Origin: Mesorhizobium sp.
Lineage (GTDB): Bacteria > Pseudomonadota > Alphaproteobacteria > Rhizobiales > Rhizobiaceae
Direction: 5' to 3'
Assembly: GCA_004020645.1 (NCBI GenBank)
Contig: SAQL01000001.1
Coordinates: forward strand, 498,255-562,254
Length of the DNA: 64,000 bases
Position numbers and translations under genes: made by a program. Numbering within the stretch: the first letter of the stretch is position 1; every line of letters begins with the position of its first letter. Under the pieces are notes generated by a model. That model saw nothing but the letters and a program-made list of their open reading frames with translations, was not told the origin of the DNA and did no database searches. This document shows positions 51,191-61,068 of the stretch, piece by piece.

Positions 51191-52756
51191 GTGAGTGCAA
51201 ATCAGGACGGCGTAGACCTGCTTGAGGTTCGTGGCCTTACCAAGACGTTCGGCACGCTGACAGCATGCGACCATATCGATCTCAACGTCGCAAAAGGCGA
51301 AATCCACGCATTGCTCGGCGAGAACGGCGCCGGCAAGTCGACGCTCGTCAAAATGCTGTTCGGAACATTGGAGCCCAATTCGGGCGAGGTTTTCTGGAAT
51401 GGTCAGGCGGTCACGATCAGCAATCCCGGCTTTGCGAAGAAGCTCGGCATCGGCATGGTGTTCCAGCATTTTTCGTTGTTCGAGGCACTGACGGCGGCCG
51501 AGAACATCGCGCTGTCGCTGGATGACGGTTCGCCGATCAGCACGATCGCCGCGAAGGCGAGGGCGCTTTCCTACAGCTACGGCCTGCCGCTCGACCCGCA
51601 ATCGCTGGTCGGCGACCTGTCTGTCGGTGAGCGCCAGCGTATCGAGATCATCCGCTGCCTTCTGCAGACGCCGCAGCTCATCATTCTCGACGAGCCGACT
51701 TCGGTGCTGACGCCGCAGGAAGCCGACAAGCTGTTCGAGACGCTCGAACGGTTGCGCTCGGAAGGAAAGTCCATCCTCTACATTTCGCACCGGCTGGAAG
51801 AGGTCAAGCGCATCTGCGACCGCGCCACTGTGCTGCGCCACGGCAAGGTCGTTGGCCATTGCAACCCGCGCAAGGAAACCGCGGCTTCGCTGGCACGCAT
51901 GATGGTCGGCAACGACGTTCAGGCCGTGGTGCGCGCGCCGGTTCAGGGTATTGAGACCGCGCAGCCGCTGCTTGAAATTCGCGCACTCAGCCGCAGGCCG
52001 GCAACGCCGTTCTCGATCCCGCTCAGGAATATCAACCTGACGGTACGCGCCGGCGAAGTGATCGGCATTGCAGGCGTTGCCGGCAACGGCCAGGGCGAGT
52101 TCTTCGAATCCGTTTCCGGCGAGGTGCCGCAGCAGGATCCCGCCTCGGTGCGCATCCGCGGCAAGGATGCCGGCGGCCTCAGCATCACCGGCAGGCGGCT
52201 GATGGGCGCTGCCTTCGTGCCGGAAGAGCGGCTCGGCCACGGTGCTGCACCCCGCATGAAGCTTTCGGAAAACCTGCTTCTGTCGCGCCATGCCACCGAC
52301 GGCAAGGTGTTTGTCGGAGCCGGCGGAATGGTCAAAAGCGATGCGACCTATGCCGCTGCCCAGCGCATCATCAAGGCGATGGATGTGCGCAAGAGCGCCC
52401 TGGACCCGGAGGCGGCAGCGCTTTCAGGCGGCAATCTGCAGAAATTCATTGTCGGCCGCGAACTCGACCGCAGGCCAAGCGTCATGGTCGTCAATCAGCC
52501 GACATGGGGCGTCGATGCCGGTGCCGCCGCCCACATTCGCCAGACGCTGATCGAATTAGCGCGCAGCGGCTCGGCAGTGCTGGTCATCAGTCAGGACCTC
52601 GATGAATTGTTCGAGATATCCGACGCGATCGCGGTGATGCACAATGGCGAATTGTCGAAGCCTTTGCCGATCGCCGAAGCCACGTTCGAAAAGATAGGAA
52701 TGCTGATGGGCGGGGCCGAGCCAGGCCACGCCGAACACGCTCTGGAGACGTCATGA
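51191..52756 (+). CDS. Nucleoside-type ABC transporter ATP-binding protein (two ATPase domains)
   Basis: A 521-residue ATPase of the NupA/RbsA type with duplicated ATPase domains. The first has LLGENGAGKSTLVKMLFGTL (Walker A), LSVGERQRIEIIRCL and LIILDEPTSVLTP. The second has IAGVAGNGQGEFFES in place of a canonical Walker A and AALSGGNLQKFIVGREL; the Walker B Asp-Glu is not conserved (MVVNQPTWGVDA), as is usual for the degenerate second half. Start GTG 51191 has GGGAGG. It opens the operon. Confidence 0.93.
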   Translation: MSANQDGVDLLEVRGLTKTFGTLTACDHIDLNVAKGEIHALLGENGAGKSTLVKMLFGTLEPNSGEVFWNGQAVTISNPGFAKKLGIGMVFQHFSLFEALTAAENIALSLDDGSPISTIAAKARALSYSYGLPLDPQSLVGDLSVGERQRIEIIRCLLQTPQLIILDEPTSVLTPQEADKLFETLERLRSEGKSILYISHRLEEVKRICDRATVLRHGKVVGHCNPRKETAASLARMMVGNDVQAVVRAPVQGIETAQPLLEIRALSRRPATPFSIPLRNINLTVRAGEVIGIAGVAGNGQGEFFESVSGEVPQQDPASVRIRGKDAGGLSITGRRLMGAAFVPEERLGHGAAPRMKLSENLLLSRHATDGKVFVGAGGMVKSDATYAAAQRIIKAMDVRKSALDPEAAALSGGNLQKFIVGRELDRRPSVMVVNQPTWGVDAGAAAHIRQTLIELARSGSAVLVISQDLDELFEISDAIAVMHNGELSKPLPIAEATFEKIGMLMGGAEPGHAEHALETS

Positions 52757-53865
52757 TGCGCCTCGAACTCGTCAAACGGCCGCAGCGCTCGATGCTGTTC
52801 TCGGCGCTGTCGCCCTTCATTGCATTCATGTTGACGATCATCGCCGGCGCCATCCTGTTCGCATTGCTTGGCGTCAATCCTTTGAAGGCGTTCCAAATTT
52901 ATTTCCTCGAGCCGGTCAGTCAGGTCTGGCAGCTGCATGAGCTGGCGATCAAGGCGGCACCGCTCATCCTGATTGGGGTCGGCCTGTCGGTTTGCTACAG
53001 GGCCAACATCTGGAACATCGGCGCGGAAGGCCAATTCATCCTGGGCGGCATCGTCGGCTCGAGCATTCCGGTGCTGTTTCCGCAGTTTGAAGGCCCGCTG
53101 GTGCTGCCGCTGATGCTGCTGTTCGGCATGGTCGGCGGTGCTGCCTACGCCGCCATTCCCGCCTTGCTCAAGACGCGCTTCAACACCAACGAGATCCTGA
53201 CCAGCCTGATGCTCGTCTATGTCGCGCAGCTGTTCCTCGACTGGCTGGTGCGCGGGCCGTGGCGCGATCCGAAGGGTTTTAATTTCCCGCAGACGATACA
53301 GTTCAACGACTCGGCCATTCTCCCCGAACTGATGCCGGCCTCCGGCCGTGCCAATTGGGGTTTCGTGTTCGCGCTGGTCGCGGCGGTGCTGGTATGGATC
53401 CTGATGAGCCGAATGCTGAAAGGCTTTGAGGTTCGCGTGCTCGGCTCAAGCCCCAGGGCAGGGCGCTTCGCCGGCTTCGGTATCAACCGGATGGTGTTCT
53501 TCGCCTTCATGCTGTCGGGTGCACTGGCCGGACTTGCCGGCATCTCGGAAGTCTCCGGCGCTATCGGCCAGCTGCAGCCAGTGATTTCACCCGGCTACGG
53601 CTTTGCCGCCATCATCGTGGCGTTCCTCGGCCGGCTCAATCCACTAGGCATCGTCGCGGCGGGCCTGGTGTTGGCGCTGACCTATCTCGGCGGCGAAGCG
53701 GTGCAAAGCGCGCTCGGCATATCCGACAAGGTGGCGCGCGTGTTCCAGGGCATGCTCCTGTTCTTCGTGCTCGGCTGCGACACCCTCATTCACTACCGTA
53801 TTCGTCTGATCGGCTTTGCTGCGCCGAAGCTTGAATCCGCGCCGAAGCTGGAGGAGGCCCGCTGA
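52753..53865 (+). CDS. Nucleoside-type ABC transporter permease (BMP-associated, NupB-like)
   Basis: A 370-residue permease with about nine hydrophobic segments. CYRANIWNIGAEGQFILGGI and GGAAYAAIPALLKTRFNTNE are characteristic of the permeases paired with BMP binding proteins. The start overlaps the ATPase stop by 4 bases and the stop overlaps the next gene by 1 base. Confidence 0.93.
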   Translation: MMRLELVKRPQRSMLFSALSPFIAFMLTIIAGAILFALLGVNPLKAFQIYFLEPVSQVWQLHELAIKAAPLILIGVGLSVCYRANIWNIGAEGQFILGGIVGSSIPVLFPQFEGPLVLPLMLLFGMVGGAAYAAIPALLKTRFNTNEILTSLMLVYVAQLFLDWLVRGPWRDPKGFNFPQTIQFNDSAILPELMPASGRANWGFVFALVAAVLVWILMSRMLKGFEVRVLGSSPRAGRFAGFGINRMVFFAFMLSGALAGLAGISEVSGAIGQLQPVISPGYGFAAIIVAFLGRLNPLGIVAAGLVLALTYLGGEAVQSALGISDKVARVFQGMLLFFVLGCDTLIHYRIRLIGFAAPKLESAPKLEEAR

Positions 53866-54785
53866 TGGACATCACCGTCAACATTCTTTTGACCATCGCA
53901 ACCGCGGCGACGCCTTTGCTGATCGCGGCAATCGGTGAGCTGGTGGTCGAACGTTCCGGCGTGCTCAATCTGGGTGTCGAAGGCATGATGATCATGGGGG
54001 CGGTCGGCGGTTTCGGCGCCGGCTATCTCACCGGATCGCCGTGGATCGGGTTGTTGGCGGCGATCGCCTTGGGTGCGGTGTTTTCGCTGCTGTTCGCTGT
54101 CATGACGTTGTCGCTGGCCACCAACCAGGTGGCGACCGGCCTGTCGCTCACATTGCTCGGCCTCGGGCTTTCCGGCATGATGGGCACCAGCTTTGTCGGC
54201 CAGCCCGGCGCGAGGCTGCCAAACCTCGACATTCCCGGCCTGACGGCGATCCCCGTCATCGGCAGGTTGTTGTTTGGCCAGGACCCGATCTTCTACATCT
54301 CGATCGCATTGACCGCCGCCGTCATGTGGTTCCTGTTCAAGACCCGCACCGGGCTCACACTGCGCTCGATCGGCGACAGCCACACATCGGCCCATGCCCT
54401 TGGCATCCAGGTGATCCGCTACCGCTATCTGGCAGTGATCTTCGGCGGCGCCTGTGCGGGCCTTGCCGGGGGCCACCTGTCGCTGGTCTATACGCCGCAA
54501 TGGGTGGAGAACATGACCGCCGGGCGGGGCTGGATCGCGCTGGCGCTGGTCGTGTTCGCATCATGGCGGCCATGGCGGGTGCTGGCTGGCGCCTATATCT
54601 TCGGCGCGGTATGGATCGGCCAGCTTCATGCACAGGCTTTTGGCATTCCGGTTCCCTCGCAACTGCTTTCTTCGTTGCCCTATCTGGCAACCATCGTGGT
54701 TCTCGTTCTAATCTCGCGCAACAAGCGTTTGACGATGATGAACACACCGGCTTCCTTGGGGCAGCCATTCGTTCCGGATCGTTGA
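53865..54785 (+). CDS. Nucleoside-type ABC transporter permease (NupC/YufQ-like)
   Basis: A 306-residue permease, second of the pair. [20 protein letters not shown] is the family hallmark; [20 protein letters not shown] and [20 protein letters not shown] follow. Together with the preceding permease it forms the membrane channel for purine nucleosides or related compounds such as thiamine precursors; the substrate is inferred from family. Confidence 0.93.
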   Translation: MDITVNILLTIATAATPLLIAAIGELVVERSGVLNLGVEGMMIMGAVGGFGAGYLTGSPWIGLLAAIALGAVFSLLFAVMTLSLATNQVATGLSLTLLGLGLSGMMGTSFVGQPGARLPNLDIPGLTAIPVIGRLLFGQDPIFYISIALTAAVMWFLFKTRTGLTLRSIGDSHTSAHALGIQVIRYRYLAVIFGGACAGLAGGHLSLVYTPQWVENMTAGRGWIALALVVFASWRPWRVLAGAYIFGAVWIGQLHAQAFGIPVPSQLLSSLPYLATIVVLVLISRNKRLTMMNTPASLGQPFVPDR

Positions 54786-54835
54786 CAATAAAAGACAACG
54801 GGAAGCTCCAAGGCTTAACTCAGAGAGGTAACACG

Positions 54836-55903
54836 ATGAAAAAACTGCTTATTGCGCTGATGACCGCGGCGGCAGCATTGTCGCTGGCGGCGACCGCCGA
54901 AGCACAGGAAAAGCTGAAAGCCTGTTGGGTCTATACCGGCCCGATCGGCGATTTCGGCTATTCGTACCAGCATGACCAGGGCCGCCTGGACGTAGAGAAG
55001 GCACTCGGCGACAAGGTCGAGACCGCATATCTGGAGAACGTCTCCGAAGGTCCCGATGCCGATCGTGCCTTCGAGCGCCTGGCGCGAGAAGGATGCAAAA
55101 TCATTTTCGGCACGTCCTTCGGCTTCATGGACCCCGAAGTAAAGGTCGCCAAGAAGTTCCCCGACGTGATGTTCGAACACGCGACCGGCTACAAGACGGC
55201 CGAAAATCTCGGCATCTACAACGCACGTTTCTACGAAGGCCGCTACATCCTCGGCCAGATCGCCGCCAAGCAATCGAAGTCGGGCGTCGCCGGCTACATC
55301 GTTTCGTTCCCGATTCCCGAGGTGGTGATGGGCATCAATTCCTTCATGCTCGGCGCCCAGTCGATCAAGCCGGATTTCAAGGCGAAGATCGTCTGGGTCA
55401 ATTCATGGTTCGATCCGGGCAAGGAAGCCGATGCCGCCAAGGCTCTGTTCGACCAGGGCGCCGACATCATCGTCCAGCACACCGACTCGACCGCTCCCCT
55501 GCAAGTTGCCGAAGAGCGCGGGCTGCAGGGCTTCGGCCAGTCTTCGGACATGATCAAGTTCGCTCCCAAGGCACAGTTGACCTCGATCGTCGACGATTGG
55601 GGGCCGTACTATATCGGCCGGGTGAAGGCTGCACTCGACGGCACCTGGAAGCCCGGCAATGTCTGGCTGGGCATCAAGGACGGCGCCGTTAAGATGGCCC
55701 CTTACACCAACATGCCCGACGACGTGAAGGCGATGGCGGAAGCCACCGAGAAGAAGATTATCGACGGATGGAATCCTTTCACCGGGCCGATTGCCAAGCA
55801 GGACGGAACGCCGTGGCTGAAGGACGGCGAAGTCGCCGACGACGCCACGCTGCTCGGCATGAACTTCTACGTCAAGGGCGTCGACGACAAGCTGCCGCAG
55901 TAA
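54836..55903 (+). CDS. BMP family nucleoside-binding protein
   Basis: A 355-residue periplasmic binding protein. Signal peptide 1-23 (LIALMTAAAALSLAATAEAQ). The mature part carries the BMP-family GPIGDFGYSYQHDQGR, NVSEGPDADRAFERLAREGC, GTSFGFMDPEVKVAKKFPDV, and GYIVSFPIPEVVMGINSF blocks. It is not a lipoprotein, since no lipobox Cys lies at the signal end. AGAGAGG precedes the start 51 bases after the permease. A terminator closes the operon. Confidence 0.94.
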   Translation: MKKLLIALMTAAAALSLAATAEAQEKLKACWVYTGPIGDFGYSYQHDQGRLDVEKALGDKVETAYLENVSEGPDADRAFERLAREGCKIIFGTSFGFMDPEVKVAKKFPDVMFEHATGYKTAENLGIYNARFYEGRYILGQIAAKQSKSGVAGYIVSFPIPEVVMGINSFMLGAQSIKPDFKAKIVWVNSWFDPGKEADAAKALFDQGADIIVQHTDSTAPLQVAEERGLQGFGQSSDMIKFAPKAQLTSIVDDWGPYYIGRVKAALDGTWKPGNVWLGIKDGAVKMAPYTNMPDDVKAMAEATEKKIIDGWNPFTGPIAKQDGTPWLKDGEVADDATLLGMNFYVKGVDDKLPQ

Positions 55904-55940
55904 GCGCAAGCCTTGGCTCGCCGGCTTTCGCCGGAACAGG

Positions 55941-55968
55941 AGAGGGCGCCTTTGGGCGCCCTCTTTTC
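55941..55968 (+). terminator. Rho-independent terminator of the nucleoside ABC operon
   Basis: A perfect 10-bp stem AGAGGGCGCC-TTTG-GGCGCCCTCT followed by TTTTCAT, 38 bases after the stop. It separates this operon from the converging propeller-protein gene. Confidence 0.92.
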
Positions 55969-56023
55969 ATCTGCAGAGCTTCGAAGGTTAACCTGCCCGA
56001 CTGCGAATCCCACTCACGAAAGT

Positions 56024-57328
56024 TCAGCGGGCGACTATCGTGTGAACGCCCGTAGGCAGCCTGATACGATCCGATGTGGGAGCGAGCGCCGGGCGCCCAT
56101 CCGTCGTGATCTGCCATATCTCGACGGCGCCGCCAAGCGGCGCTTCTTCATTGCGGTAGCGGTTCACGCCAACGAAGAGCTTTTGTCCCGTGCGATCAAA
56201 AGCGAGTCCTTGCGGCAGCACGCCTGCGAGCGGCCATTCGCCGTGCGGCGATAGCCGTCCTGTTTCAGTGTCCAGCTGATAGAGGCTGAGCGAGGCGTGC
56301 TCCGTCCAGTCGCGCGAGCCATCTGGCTTACCGGTGCCGCGAAGATTGGACGTGACAAGAAAGCGGCCGTCGGGGCTGAAGGCGATTGTCTCGGCGCCCC
56401 AGCCACCAAGCGCGATGTGAGGCACGGTGTGCCTTGCTGCGTCGCCCGTCGTCCCGACATCGGCAAGCCGGACTGTGGTGAGAATGCCCTCCTGAACGCC
56501 ATAGAAACCAGCCGTATCGATTCCCCATTGAACATCGGAGGTGATGTAGTAGCGGCCGTCCGGCGAAAAGCGGCCGACAAAGGGGAACTTGTTCGTCTGG
56601 ATGCGATTGCCCCAGGGACGAATAGCAGAAACCGCTCCGTCCTCTCCGCGCAGCACCTCGTAGAAGGCAACCTGACCACGGTCGACGAGATTGACCCCGA
56701 CATACCGGCCGCTTGGATGCCACTGCACCCAGGTCGCCTTCAATGGAATGAAACCCGTTGACGGCTCAAGACCGAGACCGAAACTGGACGCTTGGCCGAA
56801 CCGACCCTCTCTGACCGGAACGAAAGTGAGTTCGTGTTTGGCGTCGGCAGTAATTGCGGCGATGAGATCGCCAGCAGGATTGAGATGGATCGCCTGCGGC
56901 TGGATTCCGATCCTCACGCTGTCGACCACCGCCGAGTGGCCGCCATCGAACTGGAGCGATCGGATCGTGTCGCCTTGCTGCAACTCGTCGAGACGGGTCG
57001 CCCGTTCGGAGCGCTGACGCAAGGTTTCGGCGACGAAAACGAACTGGCCATCCAGGGAGACGTCTAGTGCTCCGGGCGGCCCATAGGTCGAATTCGAAAC
57101 CTCCGTCATCGCAACAGAGCGAGACCGCTCTGTCGGCGAGGTGATGATGGACAGCGCATCCCGATTGTGAGGATCTGGGGCCCCGAGCTCGCCCGTCTCG
57201 TAGACGGTCGGCACCATATCGACATCCGACAACGCGAAGACGGTCGCTCCGCGACTTTCGGCCAGCTGAGCGCTTGAGAGGTCCGGCATCAGGAATAGAA
57301 CAATAGCAGCGAGAGAACAGCGTCGCAT
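56024..57328 (-). CDS. Secreted propeller-like (lactonase/YVTN-type) protein
   Basis: A 434-residue exported protein, signal peptide about 1-20 (LAAIVLFLMPDLSSAQ). It has repeated blade-like blocks: PPGALDVSLDGQFVFVAETL, GIQPQAIHLNPAGDLIAAIT, FVGRFSPDGRYYITSDVQWG, ETIAFSPDGRFLVTSNLRGT, PQGLAFDRTGQKLFVGVNRY. This is a seven-bladed beta-propeller pattern as in 6-phosphogluconolactonase/YVTN proteins. Function unknown. It is divergent from a LysR regulator, with a palindrome between them, and is its likely target. Confidence 0.8.
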   Translation of the reverse strand: MRRCSLAAIVLFLMPDLSSAQLAESRGATVFALSDVDMVPTVYETGELGAPDPHNRDALSIITSPTERSRSVAMTEVSNSTYGPPGALDVSLDGQFVFVAETLRQRSERATRLDELQQGDTIRSLQFDGGHSAVVDSVRIGIQPQAIHLNPAGDLIAAITADAKHELTFVPVREGRFGQASSFGLGLEPSTGFIPLKATWVQWHPSGRYVGVNLVDRGQVAFYEVLRGEDGAVSAIRPWGNRIQTNKFPFVGRFSPDGRYYITSDVQWGIDTAGFYGVQEGILTTVRLADVGTTGDAARHTVPHIALGGWGAETIAFSPDGRFLVTSNLRGTGKPDGSRDWTEHASLSLYQLDTETGRLSPHGEWPLAGVLPQGLAFDRTGQKLFVGVNRYRNEEAPLGGAVEIWQITTDGRPALAPTSDRIRLPTGVHTIVAR

Positions 57329-57380
57329 CGATGTCTCCGTATCGATTGAAGGCGCCTATTTTCGGGTTTCGCTTTCAGTC

Positions 57381-57398
57381 GTCAAATCGATATTTGAC
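57381..57398. promoter_or_regulatory. Perfect 18-bp LysR-type palindrome
   Basis: GTCAAATCGATATTTGAC is a perfect palindrome containing the T-N11-A LysR box (T-CAAATCGATATTTG-A). It lies in the 112-base gap between the two diverging genes, 43 bases before the lysR start, the usual position for an autoregulatory and activating site. Confidence 0.85.
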
Positions 57399-57440
57399 AT
57401 CTCAATATTCCTCTCAGTAATAAGAGCTCGGAGGTCCAGC

Positions 57441-58349
57441 ATGAATCTGGCTTCGATCGATCTGAACCTGCTTGTCGCCTTCGACGCTCTCCTCAGTGAA
57501 GGCAGCGTGAGCGGGGCGGCAGCCCGTATCGGGCTCAGCCAGCCAGCGATGAGCAAGCGCCTCGGCCATCTGCGTCGGCTCTTCGCCGATGATCTCTTCG
57601 TCCGTCATGCCGATGGCGTGCGGCCGACCGAAAAGGCGCTCGACCTCGCCGATCCGATCCGGGCCGCGCTACGGCAGATTCAGGATGCGCTGGGAGGGTT
57701 CGGCCAGTTCTCGCCGGAGCGATCGGGTCGCATCTTCAGGATCGCGACCACCGATCACATCGCGGCGACTTTAATGCCCAGACTGATGCCGGTGCTCCGT
57801 TCAGCGGCGCCGAGAATTTCGATCGTCCTGCGCAGCCTACACCGACAGGAAATCGTCGATTGTCTCGAGAAGGGCTCGATAGACCTTGCGATCACCATCC
57901 TGCCCGATGCGCCGACGACGATCAAACGTGCATCACTCTTCCACGTGAACTGGCTATCGATCGTCTCGGCCGAGCATCCTGAGATCCGCGACGCGATGAC
58001 GCTCGAACTCTTTCTGAAGTATCCGCACGTGCTGGTCACCCATGTCGGCGATCTGAAGGGCTACATTGATCGCCTTCTGGACGACCGCGGCCTGAAGCGG
58101 ACCGTTGCAATGAGCCTGCCTTATGCGCTCGCCGTGCCGGCAATCATCGCCCAGACGGACATGATCTGCACCTTGTCGGCAAACGTGATCCGGCTGACGA
58201 ATTGGCCGCGCGTGCGCTCCTTTCCGCTGCCCTTCGACTACTTCGGTTATCAGGAAACTCTGCTATGGCATCGGAGGAACGACAGCGACCCCGGTCACGC
58301 TTGGCTCAGGCGTATGCTTATCCGTGCAAGCGAAACAGTCACGTCCTAG
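57441..58349 (+). CDS. LysR family transcriptional regulator
   Basis: A 302-residue regulator. The winged HTH is FDALLSEGSVSGAAARIGLS plus QPAMSKRLGHLRRLFADDLF; the effector domain starts near residue 90 (RIATTDHIAATLMPRLMPVL). The HTH has the LNLLVAFDALL form seen in NodD-subfamily regulators, but the effector domain gives no ligand. It diverges from the propeller gene. The stop overlaps a type D repeat. Confidence 0.93.
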   Translation: MNLASIDLNLLVAFDALLSEGSVSGAAARIGLSQPAMSKRLGHLRRLFADDLFVRHADGVRPTEKALDLADPIRAALRQIQDALGGFGQFSPERSGRIFRIATTDHIAATLMPRLMPVLRSAAPRISIVLRSLHRQEIVDCLEKGSIDLAITILPDAPTTIKRASLFHVNWLSIVSAEHPEIRDAMTLELFLKYPHVLVTHVGDLKGYIDRLLDDRGLKRTVAMSLPYALAVPAIIAQTDMICTLSANVIRLTNWPRVRSFPLPFDYFGYQETLLWHRRNDSDPGHAWLRRMLIRASETVTS

Positions 58350-58386
58350 AGCGCTTTGCGTTTTGGTCGAACCAAAACCGCGCTCT
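58348..58386. repeat. Rhizobial intergenic palindrome, type D
   Basis: AGAGCGCTTTGCGTTTTGGT then TCGA and ACCAAAACCGCGCTCT: a perfect 8-bp inner stem GTTTTGGT/ACCAAAAC inside outer AGAGCG/CGCTCT arms. It overlaps the LysR stop and sits before rimO's stop on the other strand, so it may terminate both converging transcripts. Confidence 0.78.
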
Positions 58387-58477
58387 AACTCTGTATTTTT
58401 AAAGCATTTTGTCGGACGCCAACGAAGACGTTTGGCTGCAAATGCTCTGGCAGAAAGGGTCTTCGCCCCGCCGGCGA

Positions 58478-59791
58478 TCAGACCGCCGAACCGTAGAGAT
58501 CGTAGGCGTCGGCGCGGTCAATCTTGACGGTGACGATGTCGCCGGCGCGCAACGGGCGCCGCGACTGGATATGCACCGAGCCATCGATTTCGGGTGCGTC
58601 GTATTTGGTTCGGCCCTTCGCCGAGGTATCATGGGCTTCGTCGATCAGGACTGGCAGGCGCTTGCCGATCTTCCTTGCGAGCTGCGTCGCCGAGATCTTC
58701 TGCTGGCGCTGCATGAAGCGGTGCCAGCGCGCTTCCTTGATCTCCTGCGGTACCTGTTCGAGGCCGAGATCATTGGAGCGGGCACCCCTGACCGGCTCGT
58801 ATTTGAAACAGCCGGCGCGATCGATCTTGGCTTCGTCCAGCCAGTCGAGCAGCATCTCGAAATCGTCGTCCGTCTCGCCGGGAAAGCCGACGATGAAGGT
58901 GGAGCGGATCGCGAGATCCGGACAGATTTCGCGCCAGCCGCGAATGCGGTCGAGCGTCTTTTCGCCATGGGCGGGCCGGCGCATGTTCTTCAGCACCTGC
59001 GGCGAGGCGTGCTGGAACGGGATGTCCAGATAGGGAAGGATCTTTCCTTCGGCCATCAGCGGGATGACATCAGCAACATGCGGGTAGGGGTAGATATAGT
59101 GCATGCGTACCCAGACGCCGAGCTTGCCGAGTTCCTCCGACAGATCGAGGAATTTCGCCCGCACTTCGCGATCGCCGAACATGCTGCTCTGGTACTTGAT
59201 GTCGATGCCGTAGGCGCTGGTATCCTGCGAAATGACCAGGATTTCCTTGACTCCGGCCTTGGCCAGTTTCTCAGCCTCACGCAGCACGTCGGCCGCCGGC
59301 CGCGAGACGAGGTCGCCGCGCAGCGCCGGTATGATGCAGAAGGTGCAGCGGTTGTTGCAGCCCTCCGAAATCTTGAGATAGGCATAATGGCGCGGCGTGA
59401 GCTTGACGCCTTGCGGCGGCAACAGGTCGACATAGGGATCGTGGCTCGGGGGCGCGGCCTCATGCACCGCGGCCATCACGCTCTCGTAAGCCTGCGGACC
59501 GGTGATGGCGAGAACGTTGGGATGTTTTTCGCGGATGACGTCCGGTTCGGCGCCGAGACAGCCGGTGACGATGACCCTGCCGTTCTCCGAAAGGGCGGAG
59601 CCGATGGCATTGAGCGATTCATCGCGAGCCGAATCGAGAAAGCCGCAGGTGTTGACGACGACCAGATCGGCGCCGTCATGCTTGCGCGCGATCTCGTAGC
59701 CCTCGGCGCGCAGGCGGGTGATGATGCGCTCCGAATCCACGAGGGCTTTCGGACATCCAAGGCTGACGAAACTGACGCGAGGGACAGACAT
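58478..59791 (-). CDS. rimO: Ribosomal protein S12 methylthiotransferase
   Basis: A 437-residue radical SAM enzyme that methylthiolates the Asp of ribosomal protein S12 (Asp88 in E. coli). Auxiliary-cluster cysteines are C13, C49 and C78; the radical SAM cluster is C145, C149 and C152 (CNNRCTFC). The start [20 protein letters not shown] and the DSERIITRL block are RimO-specific, distinguishing it from MiaB. A TRAM domain lies in the last 65 residues. Reading upstream of 59791 adds only non-conserved sequence. Confidence 0.96.
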   Translation of the reverse strand: MSVPRVSFVSLGCPKALVDSERIITRLRAEGYEIARKHDGADLVVVNTCGFLDSARDESLNAIGSALSENGRVIVTGCLGAEPDVIREKHPNVLAITGPQAYESVMAAVHEAAPPSHDPYVDLLPPQGVKLTPRHYAYLKISEGCNNRCTFCIIPALRGDLVSRPAADVLREAEKLAKAGVKEILVISQDTSAYGIDIKYQSSMFGDREVRAKFLDLSEELGKLGVWVRMHYIYPYPHVADVIPLMAEGKILPYLDIPFQHASPQVLKNMRRPAHGEKTLDRIRGWREICPDLAIRSTFIVGFPGETDDDFEMLLDWLDEAKIDRAGCFKYEPVRGARSNDLGLEQVPQEIKEARWHRFMQRQQKISATQLARKIGKRLPVLIDEAHDTSAKGRTKYDAPEIDGSVHIQSRRPLRAGDIVTVKIDRADAYDLYGSAV

Positions 59792-59975
59792 TTGCGGTTT
59801 CCAATGGACGCGGGCCGGAAACCCTAAGGCCCGGCCCGGAAGTCTCGATCCATGTTGATCTTTTGAACTTTCGCAGAAGCTCAATTTGCACGGCGCAATA
59901 GCATAGTTCCGCAATCAAGCAAACCAAGGAATGGCTTGGCGCCAAGGCAATCGGGGCGCCGCTCGGGCGGACCTG

Positions 59976-60009
59976 CACTGCTAAGGTTTCCCGGCACTGC
60001 TAAGGTTTC
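59976..60009. repeat. Short direct repeat at the end of the TerC-family gene
   Basis: CACTGCTAAGGTTTC occurs at 59976-59990 and again at 59995-60009, a unit of 19 bases. The second copy overlaps the stop of the TerC-family gene. It looks like a small tandem duplication; no role is evident. Confidence 0.75.
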
Positions 60010-60694
60010 AATGACCGCCCGGTCCGAACCAGGGCGCCAGGAACGCAAACTGGTCGGGGAACTGCTGCACGGCACCATCCAGAAGCATCTTCACGGCGAC
60101 GTAGAGAATGATCACCAGGCCGATATAGGCGATCCAGCGGTATTTATGCAGGAGGCGTGCGACAAACGAAGCGGCGAAGCCCATCAGCGCAATCGACAGC
60201 GCCAAGCCGATGATCAGGACCGTCGGATGGTCCATCGCCGCGCCTGCGACGGCAAGGACGTTATCGAGAGACATCGAAACGTCGGCAATGACGATCTGCC
60301 AGGCTGCCTGGGCGAAGGTCTTGCGCGGTCCCTTGCCGCCAATCGTCCCGCTTTTGTCGTAATCGACATTCGACAACGCTTCCGTCGCGTCATGTTCCTG
60401 CTCGTGGCTGACGCGGAGTTCGCGCCACATCTTCCAGCACACCCAAAGCAGCAGCAGGCCGCCGGCTATGAGGAGAATGGGGCCGATGGTGAGGAGCCAC
60501 TGGGTGATCAGAGCGAAGAAGATGCGAAGCAGGGTGGCCGCCAGAATGCCGACGAGAATCGCCTTCTTGCGCTGATCCGACGGCAGGCCTGCCGCGGCAA
60601 GGCCGATGACGATGGCATTGTCGCCGGCAAGCACGAGGTCGATGGCGATGACCTGGAACAGGGCCGCGAGGCCGGCGGCGGTAAAAATTTCCAT
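60008..60694 (-). CDS. TerC/YjbE family integral membrane protein
   Basis: A 228-residue protein with seven hydrophobic segments. AIDLVLAGDNAIVIGLAAAG and ADVSMSLDNVLAVAGAAMDH contain the paired conserved Asp-Asn motifs of TerC proteins, which may bind metal. Family members have been linked to manganese export or metallation of exoenzymes. A charged cytoplasmic loop (HEQEHDATEALSNVDYDKSG) is inserted. It stands alone, with a rimO gene downstream on the same strand. Confidence 0.92.
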   Translation of the reverse strand: MEIFTAAGLAALFQVIAIDLVLAGDNAIVIGLAAAGLPSDQRKKAILVGILAATLLRIFFALITQWLLTIGPILLIAGGLLLLWVCWKMWRELRVSHEQEHDATEALSNVDYDKSGTIGGKGPRKTFAQAAWQIVIADVSMSLDNVLAVAGAAMDHPTVLIIGLALSIALMGFAASFVARLLHKYRWIAYIGLVIILYVAVKMLLDGAVQQFPDQFAFLAPWFGPGGH

Positions 60695-60841
60695 CAGCTG
60701 GAATTTCCTTGCTTGGTCGCCAATCGTTCGTGCCCGGACGCCCTAACGTGTATGGTTCCCGCGCGTCAAGAGACGGCTTGAGAACAAGGCCGGCAAACCG
60801 CCTGATCGGAGTGGAAATCGCCGTGATCGAGATACGTTAGT

Positions 60842-60884
60842 GCATGATCCCGGAAACCGAAAACCGGTCTCCGAAAAGGATCAT
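60842..60884. repeat. Rhizobial intergenic palindrome, type C variant
   Basis: GCATGATCC and GGATCATGG ends with GGAAACCGAAAACCGGTCTCCGAAAA inside, the common AACCGGT-type palindrome, here longer than the copy at 25567. It lies between terC and an AraC gene, both transcribed away. Confidence 0.75.
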
Positions 60885-61068
60885 GGCCGATGTCGCGGGC
60901 GCTGACATTGTTGACGAAGTCTCAAGCCGGCCGCGGATCATTGCGGATATCAGCGACCACGGTGCGGCCGGCTGAACCACAACAGGGGTTGAAGCACGCC
61001 GCCGTCGCAATAGATTTCGGGGCCGAACAGTACGATGCCTGCGAAAGTGCTCCTCACAGGAGAGGCTC

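Noticed and set aside
58409..59827. A 472-codon plus-strand frame opposite rimO
   Set aside because: Antisense to rimO, which has all its cluster cysteines. The plus-strand product has no motif.
60950..61050. Possible patatin fragment on the minus strand (IYCDGGVLQPLL)
   Set aside because: A DGGV-like motif alone is not enough; no other patatin motif is nearby and the frame is opposite the AraC leader region.
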